Shown here: positions 10,810-22,504 of the stretch, piece after piece
Layout of the letters: each line of letters begins with the position of its first letter
Numbering within the stretch: position 1 is the first letter of the stretch
Source: Oxytricha trifallax
Taxonomy: Eukaryota; Ciliophora; Spirotrichea; Sporadotrichida; Oxytrichidae
Length of the DNA stretch: 64,000 bases
Reading direction: 5' to 3'
NCBI GenBank assembly: GCA_000711775.1
Contig: ARYC01001458.1
Span: 1 to 64,000, forward strand
Position numbers and translations under genes: made by a program
Notes under the pieces: generated by a model
What the model was told of the DNA's origin: nothing
Seen by the model: the letters and a program-made list of their open reading frames with translations, nothing else
The model's database searches: none

Positions 10810-11685
10810 TATGTGCTAATTTTTGTTATTTTCTTCGTTCATTTTAATTGCATAAGAAAATTTCTCAGGATCCCATATGTTTTATTATTATTTTTGTCTT
10901 CATTATTATATAATACCATACCAACAAATAGTTTAATAAATTTGAATAAATGATAGTTAAATTAAATATTAAATAGTGAAAATTAAAGTTATTTTACTAA
11001 ATTTTATATATAAAAAATCTTTTAGTTCTAAAGTAAATTCTTAAATAAATAATTTTCTCGAAACATTAATAAATATTATTATAAATTTGTATAATTATAC
11101 AAAATATGAAAATAATTATTATAAATATTAATATATAAATTATTTTTTTAAAATTATCTTAAATTAAATATAAATTGTAATTAATATTTTGATTTATTCA
11201 TTTTAGGGACAGTGCTCACCATGTTAAAATTATTGTCATTATATATTGAATTATTTACAGTAAAAATTTATATAAATTTTTTACTTTTAAACTTAATCAT
11301 TTCTATACTTTAATCTTTATATTTTTTAATTTTAAATAAAAATAAATGAAAATTCTTTAAGGAGCATAAGATTTATCTATTTAATTTTAGTGAAAAAAAA
11401 CTTATTTGTAAACATTCCCCACAATCACTCATATGCCCATTTATAGTTCTAAACCTTGTAATTATTTATTTAAGACAGCATATTTAATAACTTAAAATAT
11501 AAATTAAATCTATAAAAACTTTAGTGAATCTTGATATGTTTTTTGAATTCTTTATCCTTCTCGAAGTATAAATATATTAAAAATTAAATAAATTTGATTA
11601 TTAAATTATACTTGTGCTTAATTGTGTCTGGCATGACTTCTAAAAATATAATTTCATTTAAGATTATAAATAAATTTAAATTTAC
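10810..11685. other. A+T-rich stretch inside the family A unit
   Basis: Between the gene relic and its conserved tail. A frame opening near 10768 is hydrophobic and A+T-driven and is not called. Confidence 0.4.
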
Positions 11686-11689
11686 TTTG

Positions 11690-12310
11690 TAAAGAGGCAC
11701 TTCCTTCTTTTGAAGCCTCAATATGTTTTAGTAATTACATATATTAATTAATAAAATTCAACTTATAAATGCCATTATTTCTTAAGAGAGTTTGAATTTT
11801 AGTTTATAGGAACTAAGTTTTAATTATTGATATAATTTAATTTCATATATATATACTCATAAAATAGCATCTTCTTCATTAAAAAATCAATTTTCTAAAA
11901 TAATAAATAAAAGCTACAAAATAAGTGAAGTATTTATGTTAGATTTTTAAAAAATAAGAATTTAAAAATCTATTATTTTTAAACAGATTAGGTAAAAATT
12001 AGAGTCTACAAATATTTTTATTAAATATAATGATTTTTAGTTAAAAGGAAAGGATTAAGATTTTCTTTGCATTAATTAACAGATTCTTATAACATAAACA
12101 ATAAGTATAAAACACCTCTGAGATTTATATTAAATCGAATGTAGATTAAACTAAATGGTAAAATTAAACAAACATTATCACTATCTTATAATATTCAAAT
12201 AATTGTAAAATTATTTTAAAAATAACATAATTCTTTTAAATTACATTAAAACATTATTAAATGTTATATATTTTTACAAATTTAACAAAATATTTGTTAA
12301 TGGCACTATT
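11690..12310. repeat. Conserved tail block (family A unit), copy 1
   Basis: A block around 11731-11758 (TTTTAGTAATTACATATATT) followed by AATTCAA-type sequence recurs at about 43113 and, more decayed, at 49925. In each case it lies about 1.6-2 kb beyond a family A gene relic, so gene and tail look like one mobile or duplicated unit. Confidence 0.5.
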
Positions 12311-12331
12311 TTATTTTCATTAAGAGTCAGG

Positions 12332-12650
12332 TCATTTAAAGTTTTTGGCTTCCTCTTGTTGAAACTCCAGCCCAGTTTTGACTCTTCTTGATTTTCTAGG
12401 TATCACTAGAATTCCAGCTGGATTTAAGCTAATTTTAACTAGGACTGGAAAATTGTTCTTTACTAGCTAGTTGCCAATCTTAGGTCCATTATTCGTTCTT
12501 GAGATTAACCTTTTAGTCACCCCTGTTTTCCCTTTATAGTTAAGGTCATTTCCATTTGGACTTTGATATTCCTTAGCCAGCAGCCTGAGAAAGAGAAAGA
12601 CTACAAGAGGCTGCTGGGGGCAAAAAGTTTATCTGGCCTGAGTCTTAATT
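12332..12650 (-). CDS. Coding patch with a gene 3' end (hypothetical)
   Basis: One of the clearest coding patches, with composition far above the background. The minus strand reads KEYQSPNGNDLNYKGKTG, then VKRL-type basic sequence, NPAGILVIPRKSRR, and ends QQEEAKNFK at TGA 12334-12332. The upstream 90 bases read well in a second frame (QDSGQINFLPPAAS), which suggests one indel near 12560 or a junction. Neutral to basic, no membrane segment. It could be a macronuclear-destined segment. No family recognised. Confidence 0.5.
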
Positions 12651-13117
12651 ATTTGTCAAAATACAAATAAAACAATAACAACAAATGAAATATTTCTATT
12701 GTAATTCATGTATGAGAATTTAAAATATAATTATAAGATTGATATCTCAATAATTGAAATTAATTTCTAAATTATAATATATTTTTTACAATTTTAAAAA
12801 GTTGTATTTCTTAATAGGCCTTATAACTTATTTAAAAAAATTTGAGTTTCTTTTTTATCAGAAAGAAGCTAAATACTTATAATTTTATATTTTTCAATTT
12901 ATCTCTATTTTTATTTATTTTCAATTCAAATAAAATAATTGTTTATATAATAAGGATAATTTTTAATTTTATTTAAATCTTCAATATATACAACATTACT
13001 TATAATAATTTGTTAAAAATATATTAATTTATAAATGTAATATTATATTTTAAAGTAAGAAAACTTATTCATTTAAGAAAGTAATTTTTGTGGTGAAAAA
13101 ATACCTAAACAGTTTAT

Positions 13118-13518
13118 TATTATAGGAATACATTCGAAATTAAGAAATAAATTTTAATTAAATTACTAACAGAAATATTTGGAGTTAAAGTTTGCCAATT
13201 TAATCGATCTTGAGCTTTGATGGAGAATTCAAAATAAGCTGGACTTTCCTATTGCAGGACTTTATTATTGCACTGAGGGAGCGAGATAACTAAACTTTAA
13301 TGGGAGATATATTTAATGAATTTAGATGAGTTTAATTAAAGTTTAGTTATCTCGCTCCCTCAGTGCAATAATAAAGTCCTGCAATAGGAAAGTCCAGCTT
13401 ATTTTGAATTCTCCATCAAAGCTCAAGATCGATTAAATTGGCAAACTTTAACTCCAAATATTTCTGTTAGTAATTTAATTAAAATTTATTTCTTAATTTC
13501 GAATGTATTCCTATAATA
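13118..13518. mobile_element. MITE, family M1, full copy
   Basis: A 401 bp near-perfect inverted repeat. Arms contain GGAGTTAAAGTTTGCCAATT, then a CGATCTTGAG block, then AAGCTGGACTTTCCTATTGC, and a central GCGAGATAACT next to the turn. The same ordered blocks occur at 45661, 55141 and, decayed, at 59925. No coding capacity. Arm identity is very high, so this copy is recent or has been homogenised. Confidence 0.8.
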
Positions 13519-15604
13519 GTATAAATAATAAAATGGTAAAAATTTTAACATGATGTAATAGGTTTATATTATCTTTTATAAACGATTCATGATAAAATTA
13601 AATAAGATTTTAAATCATTAAATGTTAAATTGAATATCATGTCACTTTAGTAGTTTATTTACGACTTTTTAAAATTTTTATTTTATTTAATTTCATGATA
13701 AATTAATAAAATTAAATTAATTCTTTAATTCATCATTCTGTCAGAGTGAAGATGAAAACTTTTAAACTTAATATTTCTTAATAATATTAAAATTAATATA
13801 GTAGATAATATAGATTCATAAAATATGTAAATAAATAGTCCAAAAACTTCAAACTCAATTGTAGAAATAAATTATTATTTTTAATTTAAATCTTATTATT
13901 ATAATTATTAATTACTTCTATTAATAATTATAGAATTAATATATTACTTTAAAATTTAATAATAAAATGATTTAAAAATTCTTATAAATGTATTCATATT
14001 ATTTTATATAAATAAATATCAGTTAAAATTATGATATAATACAATATATTGTAATGAAGAAGTATATTCGTTGATAAAATATAAAAACCTTCTTTCTAAT
14101 AATTATCAAATATTTATAAAGTATAATTATAATTTTTTTATAAATTTTAGGATGTTTGTAAAAAATTATAATTTAATTAATTTACAAATGCTATATTCTT
14201 TTTATGGAACATTAAAAAGTTTAATTATGATGAATGAAACAATTTATGTTTATATTAAAGAAATATTATATTTAAAATTAAAATGCCAACTACTGGTTTT
14301 ATTATTTGTTTTATTTATATTTATATTATGTAAATCCAATGTGCATTATAAAATCAGCATGCAAAGTATTCATAGTTTATTTATTTATGCTATTTTTATA
14401 TCATAAACATTTTTAAAATAGAATAATTATGATATATATAAAAGAATAATTATTAAAATATATATAATTGAAAATTTTTTCTGAATAAATTTAACAATTA
14501 TTGTAATATAATTTATTTTTATAAATTTAATTTAAGTTTTTTTCTGCCTAATTTAAATTGATTTTTTAATAACAATCATATATATTATTAAAAAAACCGT
14601 AACAACAACGATGAAACTCAAATTAATGTTAATTAATAATAAAAAAATTTATAGTTCCTTAAAATTAAATATATATATAATTATTTATTACAAGATATTC
14701 TTATACAATCAATTTCACTATTAAGGCTTTAAATATTTTAATATTAAATAAATAATTATTATGAATATTAAATTGATTTATGATAATTTCTAATATTAAA
14801 AATAATTAATATTTAAAATTTTTCAAAAATATCGATTTATTTTCATTTTATTAATTGATTCTTTCTTTTGTGGTGTTGTTTGTTCATTTATATTGAGTAA
14901 AAATGAAAAGATAAAATACTTTTATTTATAATTTTCTAAAAAAAATGAATTAATTATAAAATGAATAACTTTAGTATTAAAATAATAAGATTTTAAATTA
15001 AGCAGATAAATGTGGCTCAAATTCTTTGAGTATATAATATTTAAATAATGTTAAGAATTTAATTAATTAGTAATTTAAAATAATTAATATCATTAATATT
15101 TTACTTTTTAAATAAATTTTTGTACAATTCATGCAAAGTATTATTTACCTTATTTTATATTTGTGATACTTTTTCATAATATATGTAATTAATAAACATT
15201 ATAATGATGTATGTTTTTTTAAAAATAAATTTGTCCATTTTTCTCTTGACATTTTTGAATGATTTAATTTCATTTATAATCCACACAATCCATAAAATAA
15301 TAATCAAACATTTTCATAGTAAACTTTTGATTTTTTTAAGAAATTAAATAATAATCTGACTATTAAATTTATCAATAATATCCAAGCTGTAAAATTTGAA
15401 TATAATGAATAGAATTGTCTTTTATTTCTTCCAATATTAAAAAATTTAAATATTACAATTTAAGTTAATAAATAATTATAATTATATTTGCTTTGAAAAT
15501 TAAACTATACGTACTCATTGAAAGATTAATAACAAATATTTTTAATTAAAAATAAAATTAATAGATGCATTATTTTATTATTAAGTTAAATTTCATAATA
15601 TTTA
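13519..15604. other. A+T-rich stretch without recognised gene
   Basis: A 111-codon frame at 14071-14406 is Asn, Ile, Phe and Tyr rich as expected for chance translation of this DNA, and is not called. No element ends seen. Confidence 0.5.
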
Positions 15605-15720
15605 TTTTATATTCATAAACGTTTATATTATAAGGCCCTTGTCCATATTTTTGATGTCTTTTACATAATGATAAGTTGCCACAAAATTATTTCAAAGAGC
15701 AATGTAAACTTACTAAACTT
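15605..15720 (-). pseudogene. Short Cys-rich coding patch
   Basis: The minus strand reads SLHCSLKQFCGNLSLCKRHQ and then KYGQGPYN, with no TGA. SLHC and the later Cys/His spacing resemble the B-box region of the family A relics (SLHC at about 48320), so it may be a very decayed fragment of that family. Too short for certainty. Confidence 0.3.
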
Positions 15721-16050
15721 TTTCACTATTTAATCGAAGTGATAACTTTTTATAAATATTAAACAAATAACTTTAATTTAATAATATTTTCTTTAATGTA
15801 TTAATTTATAATTAAAAATCATACTGTTTCATTACATAATATAAAATAATAATTATTAAAAATGTTAAATAATTCTCATTTTATAAATATATATTAATAA
15901 ATAGTTATATTTTTAATTAATATATTGAATTTTATTTGTAAAATTAATATTTAAACACTTCAAGTATTTGTTTGTATTAAAAAATCAATATCCGTAAACC
16001 CCTAATCATTAATTTATCAATATAATTATTATTAAATTATTTATTATTAA

Positions 16051-16167
16051 ATTCTTCGGAGTGCCATAGGGTACTGGGCGAAGTTTCCCTGTGTTAATAT
16101 TTGTAGTCTTAATCTTTGCAATAAGAAACTTTCAACGCCTTTCCTCGTTCAACAAAATCACTAAATC
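16051..16167 (-). CDS. Short coding patch (hypothetical)
   Basis: About 38 codons on the minus strand with richer composition read DFVERGKALKVSYCKDQD then HRETSPSTLWHSEEF, bounded upstream by TGA. No start or stop of its own is evident. It ends about 55 bases before the palindrome at 16222 and could be a small macronuclear-destined segment. Family not recognised. Confidence 0.4.
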
Positions 16168-16238
16168 AACTTTTTATTTTTTTATCTATGCTTTAACTTT
16201 TCAATTATTTCAAATGGAATTAAAGCGAATTAAGTAAT

Positions 16239-16494
16239 TTGAGAGCTGGTAAACATAAATAATTAACAATTAAATACGATAAATGAAGTTCAAGTTCAAG
16301 AGATTGGTCTTAAAACCTTGATTATTCTCACGATTTTCATTTTCATCATCATTAAAATTTGCTGTTCATATCCCGAAATCGTTGCTCTATCACTCAATGA
16401 TAATCACAGAATCAATTGTACTTACGCTTCAAGATCTGTTGTTCCAGTCTCGACCACATTTAGATTTAAGACTGCGCTTTTGTCGATCCTCTGA
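16239..16494 (+). CDS. Coding-like segment with a membrane span, in the left arm
   Basis: A frame of about 85 codons ends at TGA 16492-16494. It reads NEVQVQEIGLKTL, then a hydrophobic stretch IILTIFIFIIIKICC that could span a membrane, then a Ser/Thr/Arg-rich tail (YASRSVVPVSTTFRFKTALL). The identical sequence is present inverted in the right arm, so two convergent copies exist. No family recognised. The palindrome may be preserving a real gene end, or the frame may be fortuitous. Confidence 0.35.
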
Positions 16495-16761
16495 GAAGGT
16501 TAACCTCCATTTTATTTGTTGAAATTTTTACAAATCAGTGATAATTTGATAAATTAAATAATGCATAGTCTTAATTAAGTAGTTAAAATTTAAAATTAAT
16601 TAACATATCTTTGCTAGTTATAGGTTATAGATAAACTTATTAATTAATTTTTTGATCATTATCCATTTAAACTTAAAAAGTTTTAATTTGCATTATTTAA
16701 TTTATCAAATTATCACTGATTTGTAAAAATTTCAACAAATAAAATGGAGGTTAACCTTCTC

Positions 16762-17015
16762 AGAGGATCGACAAAAGCGCAGTCTTAAATCTAAATGTGG
16801 TCGAGACTGGAACAACAGATCTTGAAGCGTAAGTACAATTGATTCTGTGATTATCATTGAGTGATAGAGCAACGATTTCGGGATATGAACAGCAAATTTT
16901 AATGATGATGAAAATGAAAATCGTGAGAATAATCAAGGTTTTAAGACCAATCTCTTGAACTTGAACTTCATTTATCGTATTTAATTGTTAATTATTTATG
17001 TTTACCAGCTCTCAA
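16762..17015 (-). CDS. Inverted duplicate of the membrane-span segment, right arm
   Basis: The same reading frame as at 16239-16494, on the minus strand, with no difference noticed between the two. Convergent identical copies separated by about 270 bases. Confidence 0.35.
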
Positions 17016-17229
17016 ATTACTTAATTCGCTTTATATTATGCTTCTCAAGCATCTTTAAAAATATTGATTATTAATTTATTAATATATAACTATTTATTTT
17101 GTTTTATTTACAATTAATCTTAATAAAATATATGATTTTAAAAATCAAAAATTATTAATAAATTGCTCTAAATATTGATATATAAATTTTTTTAAATAAG
17201 CTTGTAAATATATAATTAAAATAATAATA

Positions 17230-17430
17230 GTATGGTGGTGAGTCTGGTATTATTTTTATTTTGCATATAGGGTCATGATGTCGAGGTTTCTTGATTAAGA
17301 TCAATCTAGACCATGATAGCAAAATCTTTCATTTGTGTTTAAGTTTTTTAAGGGCAACTGGAGTCTAGGGGTTTCGAAGGACCAGTTATAAAAGGGGGGT
17401 ACGAGGTTCCATGTCAGCCAGAACATTCAT
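17230..17430. ncRNA. Possible structured RNA island
   Basis: About 200 bases of sharply higher G+C with no good reading frame. It contains self-complementary parts: AACTGG at about 17356 pairs with CCAGTT at about 17383, enclosing a GGGG/TTTCGAAGG region, and a TTGATTAAGATCAA partial palindrome at about 17292. A run TAAGATCAA recalls the U2 snRNA 5' region but the branch-site pairing element is not present, so that identity is not claimed. Strand not determined. Confidence 0.3.
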
Positions 17431-17432
17431 AA

Positions 17433-19139
17433 ATCACAAGATAGTAAATTTAAATATCAATTATTCAAATTTTAAATTGTATTAAAAATTTTAATAATTA
17501 TTCGCAATATTAATGGATTGTTGCCTCCATATTTGTAATCTCTATTATTCTCATCTAATAAATTGCTAGTAATTTAGTAATTTATTTATGATTAAAATGA
17601 AGACTTGTTTATATTGGTCAAAAATATTTGGAATTTTCTTTTTCTCTTTAGTAGATAAATAATAAGATTTTTAGATATTATTTATTTTATTTTTTTTATA
17701 TTTATAAACTCATATTTTGTGATTCTTAGAATCTAAGCATTATAAATGAATATATAAATTAGGATTAATTTTATTTAATTTACAAATAATCTATTTGTGG
17801 CATTTGGTTATTCATTTCTCTACTTCTTTAATTTGTATTTAATTATAATTGCACATTTATTTTATTAAACTTCACTCATTTGCTAATTTTTATAGAAGTT
17901 ATCAATAATTTAGCCATGAAAATATAATATTTAATATTAATAGATTATTAAATTAAATTTAGAATGGTCTAAGCGCATTTTGTAAAATAAAATACCTCAT
18001 ATCTTGCATATTTCAAGCAAAATATCGCAAAATTCAAATATAAGTCTTATTGAAAGATCTTATAAAAAAAAATTAGTAAATGTACTTATTTCTGCACATG
18101 AACTCTCTAAATTGTACATTTAAAAATTAAATATTATATTTTAGATTTTTTATTTTATAGATTTAAAGTCTTAAGTAAAAATAAAGAATTGAGGAAAGTC
18201 ATTTTTAAGGGGCAATTTATTCAAATTATTTAGATTTTATGAATTTATTGTAGCTGTTTACTCTCAATTTATTTCAATTATTTCAATCAAGAATTATTAA
18301 TTTTATATAAATATTTAAAATTTAAATTATATTTTATATAAATGTAATTTTAATAGATGACATTTTACATTAGATTTATAATTTGTTAAATGAAGGTATA
18401 ATTAATATAATTTTTACTTAAAAAAATATATTTATTATATTATTATTAAAATATTCAAAATAACTAGTGGTTTTTTATATTTTAATTATTATTATTTTAT
18501 TATTTAATAATGCTACTTACTTTTTTATGGAAGTCTTTTAATAATAAAATTTAAAAGAAAACCCTAACATTACGTAATACTTAATTAAAATTGATTTGTA
18601 ATACCTTATGAGATTTAAAGAATAAGTGATTCAAAAATAGTTATTAATACTTTTTGATTTCTAGATTATGTTAAATAAAATTGGTTATTAAAGTTCAATG
18701 AAATATATTTAATTGCTTTGCTTCTCTATTCACCATTTTAAGAACTATTAATCTTAATATATTTATCTTTTCTCTCTTATATATTATTCAATGAGTTTAA
18801 TGTACTTTTAATTTTTTTGTAAATAATTATTTTTTTTATCATTGTAAAATTCATTTTTGGCTTTAATTTATATAACAACATTGAATTCCTTATTTACTTT
18901 TGAGAATTTTGTCATTCTAATTTAGATGTAAAACTTCATTTTCAAAATATTAGCTAGATATTCTTAAAAAACTACCATTATATTTATTTTTTTAAAAAAA
19001 TCATGTTATACTTAGCAATAATTTTATCATAAAACTAAAATATAAATCCTGTATTTATTTGGCAAGATTTTATAATTCCAAATATATTATCTTGAGATGA
19101 TCTTAGCTCTTATATACTTTTTGATAAATATTTATTTCT
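17433..19139. other. A+T-rich stretch without recognised gene
   Basis: No paralogue or inverted repeat found. A slightly richer patch near 18000-18120 has no convincing frame. Confidence 0.5.
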
Positions 19140-20460
19140 TAAATAAATATAATAAGATATACTAAATAAAAAAATTATATAAACTTAATTTTTATTAATT
19201 AAATTTCAACAACTAGACTAGAAAAAAATGTCTTATGGCATTCTGTTTTTTTATAGAATTTATTTTATTTGGATTTTAACACCATTATTATTATTTTTAA
19301 ATTGCTTCATTAAATTTTATTGAATTAAAAATATATATTTATTAGGGTAACTCATAATTAAAGTTGTTAAAATTTGAAATGTACAACCCATTTAAAGCTC
19401 TCGTATAATTTAGATCAAAAAAACATATTGTTAATTATAGATAATTATGCAATCATTAATTGGTAGGTACTACAAGATCTACCAAAAGCATAGTTATTTA
19501 GATTCTGATTACTAAGTCTTCACTTAAATTCATAAGAACTTGCTATGAAAACGGTAAATTTTAGGATTATCTTTATTGATTTAAAGCTCTTGAAAAGAAC
19601 CTAATGCCTATATTACCACACACTCCTCTTATTGACACTATAAGATGTTAATATGCTTTTATTAACACAAATATCGGATGATCTAATGAATAAAATGATT
19701 CAAGAAATTGTGAGAAAACAATCAAGGAAAAATCAGATTATTTAAGGAAGTTATATTATGATAGAATTTTAGAAACAAAATAAAATTAGGCCAATAAAAG
19801 ATGTAAAGCTGTCATGATTGAAATGCTCGAGCGCACAATTCTAATCTGATGAAGAATCATTTCTTACTATTTCAGATCCCTAAGTATTTAAATAATTTAA
19901 TAATTCTTCAATTATTTTTTAATTAATAAAATTTATAAATAAATTTTAAAGCATATTGTAGAATTGTTAAGAATAAAATATAAAATATTGTATAAAAAAT
20001 GTAATTTAAAATATATATAATAACATCAATTAATAATATGAAACATTTTATTGAATATTTATTATTATATTCCTTATTTATTTGTTTAAGAATTATGAAT
20101 ATTTTATATATCCAACTTTTTGGGCTTTTTAGGATACTTAATTATATTTATTAATACTCTGAATAGATTTACAATCAATTATTATTTTAAAATCTAATTA
20201 TTTGCAAATTATATTTAATGTGAATTTATATCTTAATGGTTTCTGTATTTTTTATTGACTTTTTATCTTTGAAAATAGTTTTAAAATTTTAAGATGTTTA
20301 ATATTAATTTTAGAAATATTTATTTAATATTAATTTTTTATTACATTTTGTTATATCTAAAGAGATATTAACAGCATTAAATAAATTTTAATAAATTATA
20401 CTAATGGTTTTTTGGTAAAATTTAATATCAAAATAAATTAAATACTGCGATGAAAATCTA
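19140..20460 (+). repeat. Dispersed gene-bearing repeat, family B, copy 2
   Basis: Collinear with 7540-8900: a block TTAATTAAATTTCAACAACT, then TTTGAAATGTACAACCCAT at 19373, then the coding blocks, then the A+T-rich tail with ACTTTTTGGGCTTTTTAGG near 20125. Divergence is high, so the duplication is old. Confidence 0.6.
19208..19910 (+). pseudogene. Family B protein gene, copy 2 (unknown function)
   Basis: Best-preserved block is RYYKIYQKHSYLDSDYQVFT at about 19466, matching RYYKTFQEHNQFDS of copy 1, followed by TGA at about 19535. Downstream, sequences matching the copy 1 coiled-coil part are present (around 19700-19860) but broken by several shifts. More decayed than copy 1. Confidence 0.45.
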
Positions 20461-21194
20461 TTTTTTTAAAAATATTAGATATCGTCATACTTTTTCTATT
20501 TTGAAAATTTCATTAAAAACTATCTTAATCTAGAATTTGAATAATTAACTAAATAATTATTATTAATTATAACTTATATTTTTTTAATTTTAATACAAAA
20601 TAAATATATAGAAATGTATAAATTATAAAAAACCTTAAAATAAATTATGATATTAGTATAATAATAATTAAAATATCTTAAATTAACGAATTTAAAATAA
20701 ATGTATTTTTTTTTTCTCTTTCCTCAATCGATATTTCTTTTTCTCATAAAATATATTAAAATAAACTTTTCAATGATAAAAAATATTTCTGTTTATTCAA
20801 GTTTAATTATAATTATTTGTAAATTAACTTACAAAAACGTTATGTTTATTTTTGTCATTAAAATAATAAATTGCTTACAAATTGTAATATTAACATGACT
20901 ATTAAAATAAATCCATTCTTTATAATTAAATTTATTGTAATAATTATAATAATTGCTTAATATAGGATCATGGCAAAAACTTTGATAATATTTTTAAGCA
21001 TAAGTGAATCAATAATTTTCAAAATTGATTTTGCTGAATTTTTTATTAGTAAAAATAACTAAAGATAAGGGTATTGGCAAAATCAAGCTATCATTTATTA
21101 TAAATATATTCATCAGCTTTTTTGGAAAAATTTTTAAAAGTATAAATAACTTAAAATTATTCCTTAATTTATATTTGATTATATTTTAAATAAT
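20461..21194. other. A+T-rich stretch without recognised gene
   Basis: A frame at 20701-20898 has chance-like composition and is not called. The stretch ends at the start of the inverted-repeat element. Confidence 0.5.
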
Positions 21195-21323
21195 ATTGAT
21201 AAAATAGATAAAAATAGGAGATTCAAGAAATACAGATATCTACAAGTAATTACTAAATATATAACTGCCACTTATTACGAATGACTTTTAATTTAAATTT
21301 GATTTATTTAATAAAAAAGATAT

Positions 21324-21343
21324 GTGCAGATTGTGCAAAAATA
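21324..21343 (+). promoter_or_regulatory. Iteron-like motif, left arm
   Basis: GTGCAGATTGTGCAAAAATA contains GTGCA twice, 9 bases apart. It is identical to the string at 50992-51011 in the Rep-type element. Repeated short motifs near element ends are typical binding sites of replication initiators; binding here is inferred. Confidence 0.5.
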
Positions 21344-21401
21344 TAATAACAGAAATATAGGGCAGTGGTGTGTGCAAAAATATATATAATTTAATAATGA
21401 T

Positions 21402-21830
21402 ATTCTCCGCTGTAGCAGCAAGAGCAATGTGAAAGTGAGAATCCATCAGCAATACCATTGATAAAGATGTCTCCAGTGGCTCTATCAAGAATGAAACTTT
21501 CAGCTTGGAGGATGTCTTCATTGTCACCACTATCAATGTTGTGAATTAGCTTGGCATTGACGAATCTGGCATATGTAGTTTGCTGGAACGCGTAAATGGA
21601 TGAATTGGAGCCAGCCTAGTGCCTGAAACTGAAGCTTGCCAATAGTAGCTCTCTCAACTAGCAACTGTAACGATAATCCTCTCGCTGTCAAGATCTTCAG
21701 GTTCATCGGTCATGCCGCAGTATTGGGAGATGTTGTCATATTCACAGGCCTGAAGAGTAAGATGCTATTTGAGTGCGTGACGTTGAGTGATTGATGGGAA
21801 GAATGATGATAGTGCTCTCCATTTATATAT
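21402..21830 (-). pseudogene. Gene fragment inside the inverted-repeat element, cadherin-like residues
   Basis: Minus strand. The first part reads QACEYDNISQYCGMTDEPED then RIIVTVAS. After a frame change near 21665 it reads YAFQQTTYARFVNAKLIH, ILQAESFILDRATGDIFING and ends SHCSCCYSGEYHY. The stretch FILDRATGDIFI recalls the F-x-hD-x-xTG-x-I pattern of cadherin-type repeats, but one pattern is weak support. Composition is far richer than the arms and codon choice looks cellular. One frameshift and no clean start mean it is not functional as it stands. Confidence 0.5.
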
Positions 21831-21892
21831 TTATTAGATTATTAAATTATATATATTTTTGCACACACCACTGCCCTATATTTCTGTAATTA

Positions 21893-21912
21893 TATTTTTG
21901 CACAATCTGCAC
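21893..21912 (-). promoter_or_regulatory. Iteron-like motif, right arm
   Basis: The inverted copy of the 21324-21343 motif, at the mirror position. Confidence 0.5.
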
Positions 21913-22040
21913 ATATCTTTTTTATTAAATAAATCAAATTTAAATTAAAGTCATTCGTAATAAGTGGCAGTTATATATTTAGTAATTACTTGTAGATATC
22001 TGTATTTCTTGAATCTCCTATTTTTATCTATTTTATCAAT

Positions 22041-22500
22041 AATGCCTTCATTTTTATTAATTTTTCAAATTTGTTCTTTTTGATTTTAATATTTATTTTT
22101 AAATGATTAATATCTGTTGATTTAAGATAATATTTATTATTCTTAAGAACTTTGATTAATATTAATTGGTAAATCAAATTTGAAAGAATATATTTATAAT
22201 AAACTCAAATATTTCATACAATCATTCAATCATCAACTTACAAAAAATATGATTATAATTATTTAAATCTATATTAATGAATGCTTTATCTTTTGTAAAA
22301 TTACAACTCAAATTTTTTTTATATTTAATTATTTAGTTATTTTATTTTATCATCTAGATAAAATTAAATAAATTATAATATAATTTAAAAATATATCTGT
22401 TTTTTTAATATCAATAATAATTAATATTCTAATAATTTATATGCTTTATCATTTTTTATTTTACCAATTTTATAATTTATAAAATATAATATTTTATATT
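22041..22500. other. A+T-rich stretch without recognised gene
   Basis: Nothing recognisable between the element end and the next family A relic. Confidence 0.4.
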
Positions 22501-22504
22501 TATT

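Larger units (their letters stand above)
16222..17032. mobile_element. Near-perfect palindrome, 344 bp arms
   Basis: Arms 16222-16565 and 16689-17032 match essentially base for base by eye, with a 123-base A+T-rich centre. The outer boundary is abrupt (AAAGCGAATT / AATTCGCTTT). Unlike MITE family M1 it lacks the GTGGCAG and GAGATAACT blocks. It could be an inverted duplication of a gene segment, as occurs among scrambled hypotrich genes, or a young inverted-repeat element. Confidence 0.75.
21195..22040. mobile_element. Inverted-repeat element carrying a gene fragment; iteron-bearing sibling of the Rep element
   Basis: Arms 21195-21398 and 21838-22040 match closely. Inside both arms lies GTGCAGATTGTGCAAAAATA (21324-21343; inverted 21893-21912), and nearer the centre a second GTGTGTGCAAAAATATATAT block. 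The same 20-base string and a similar second block lie in the arms of the Rep-type element at 50819-52740. The outer part also has GAAATAC and TAACTGCCAC, resembling the ends of that element and the M1 MITEs. The 439-base interior is G+C-rich coding-like sequence with no helicase motif. It reads as a non-autonomous member that replaced its own gene with host sequence. Confidence 0.75.

Noticed and set aside
10768..10953. Hydrophobic 61-codon plus-strand frame
   Set aside because: Lies on the strand opposite the family A relic and has chance-like composition.
14071..14406. 111-codon plus-strand frame as a gene
   Set aside because: Residues are almost all Ile, Asn, Leu, Phe, Tyr and Lys as expected from chance translation of A+T-rich DNA; no paralogue, no composition change at its borders.
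17280..17310. U2 snRNA
   Set aside because: Only a TAAGATCAA-type word matches; the branch-site recognition sequence and an Sm site in the right place are missing.
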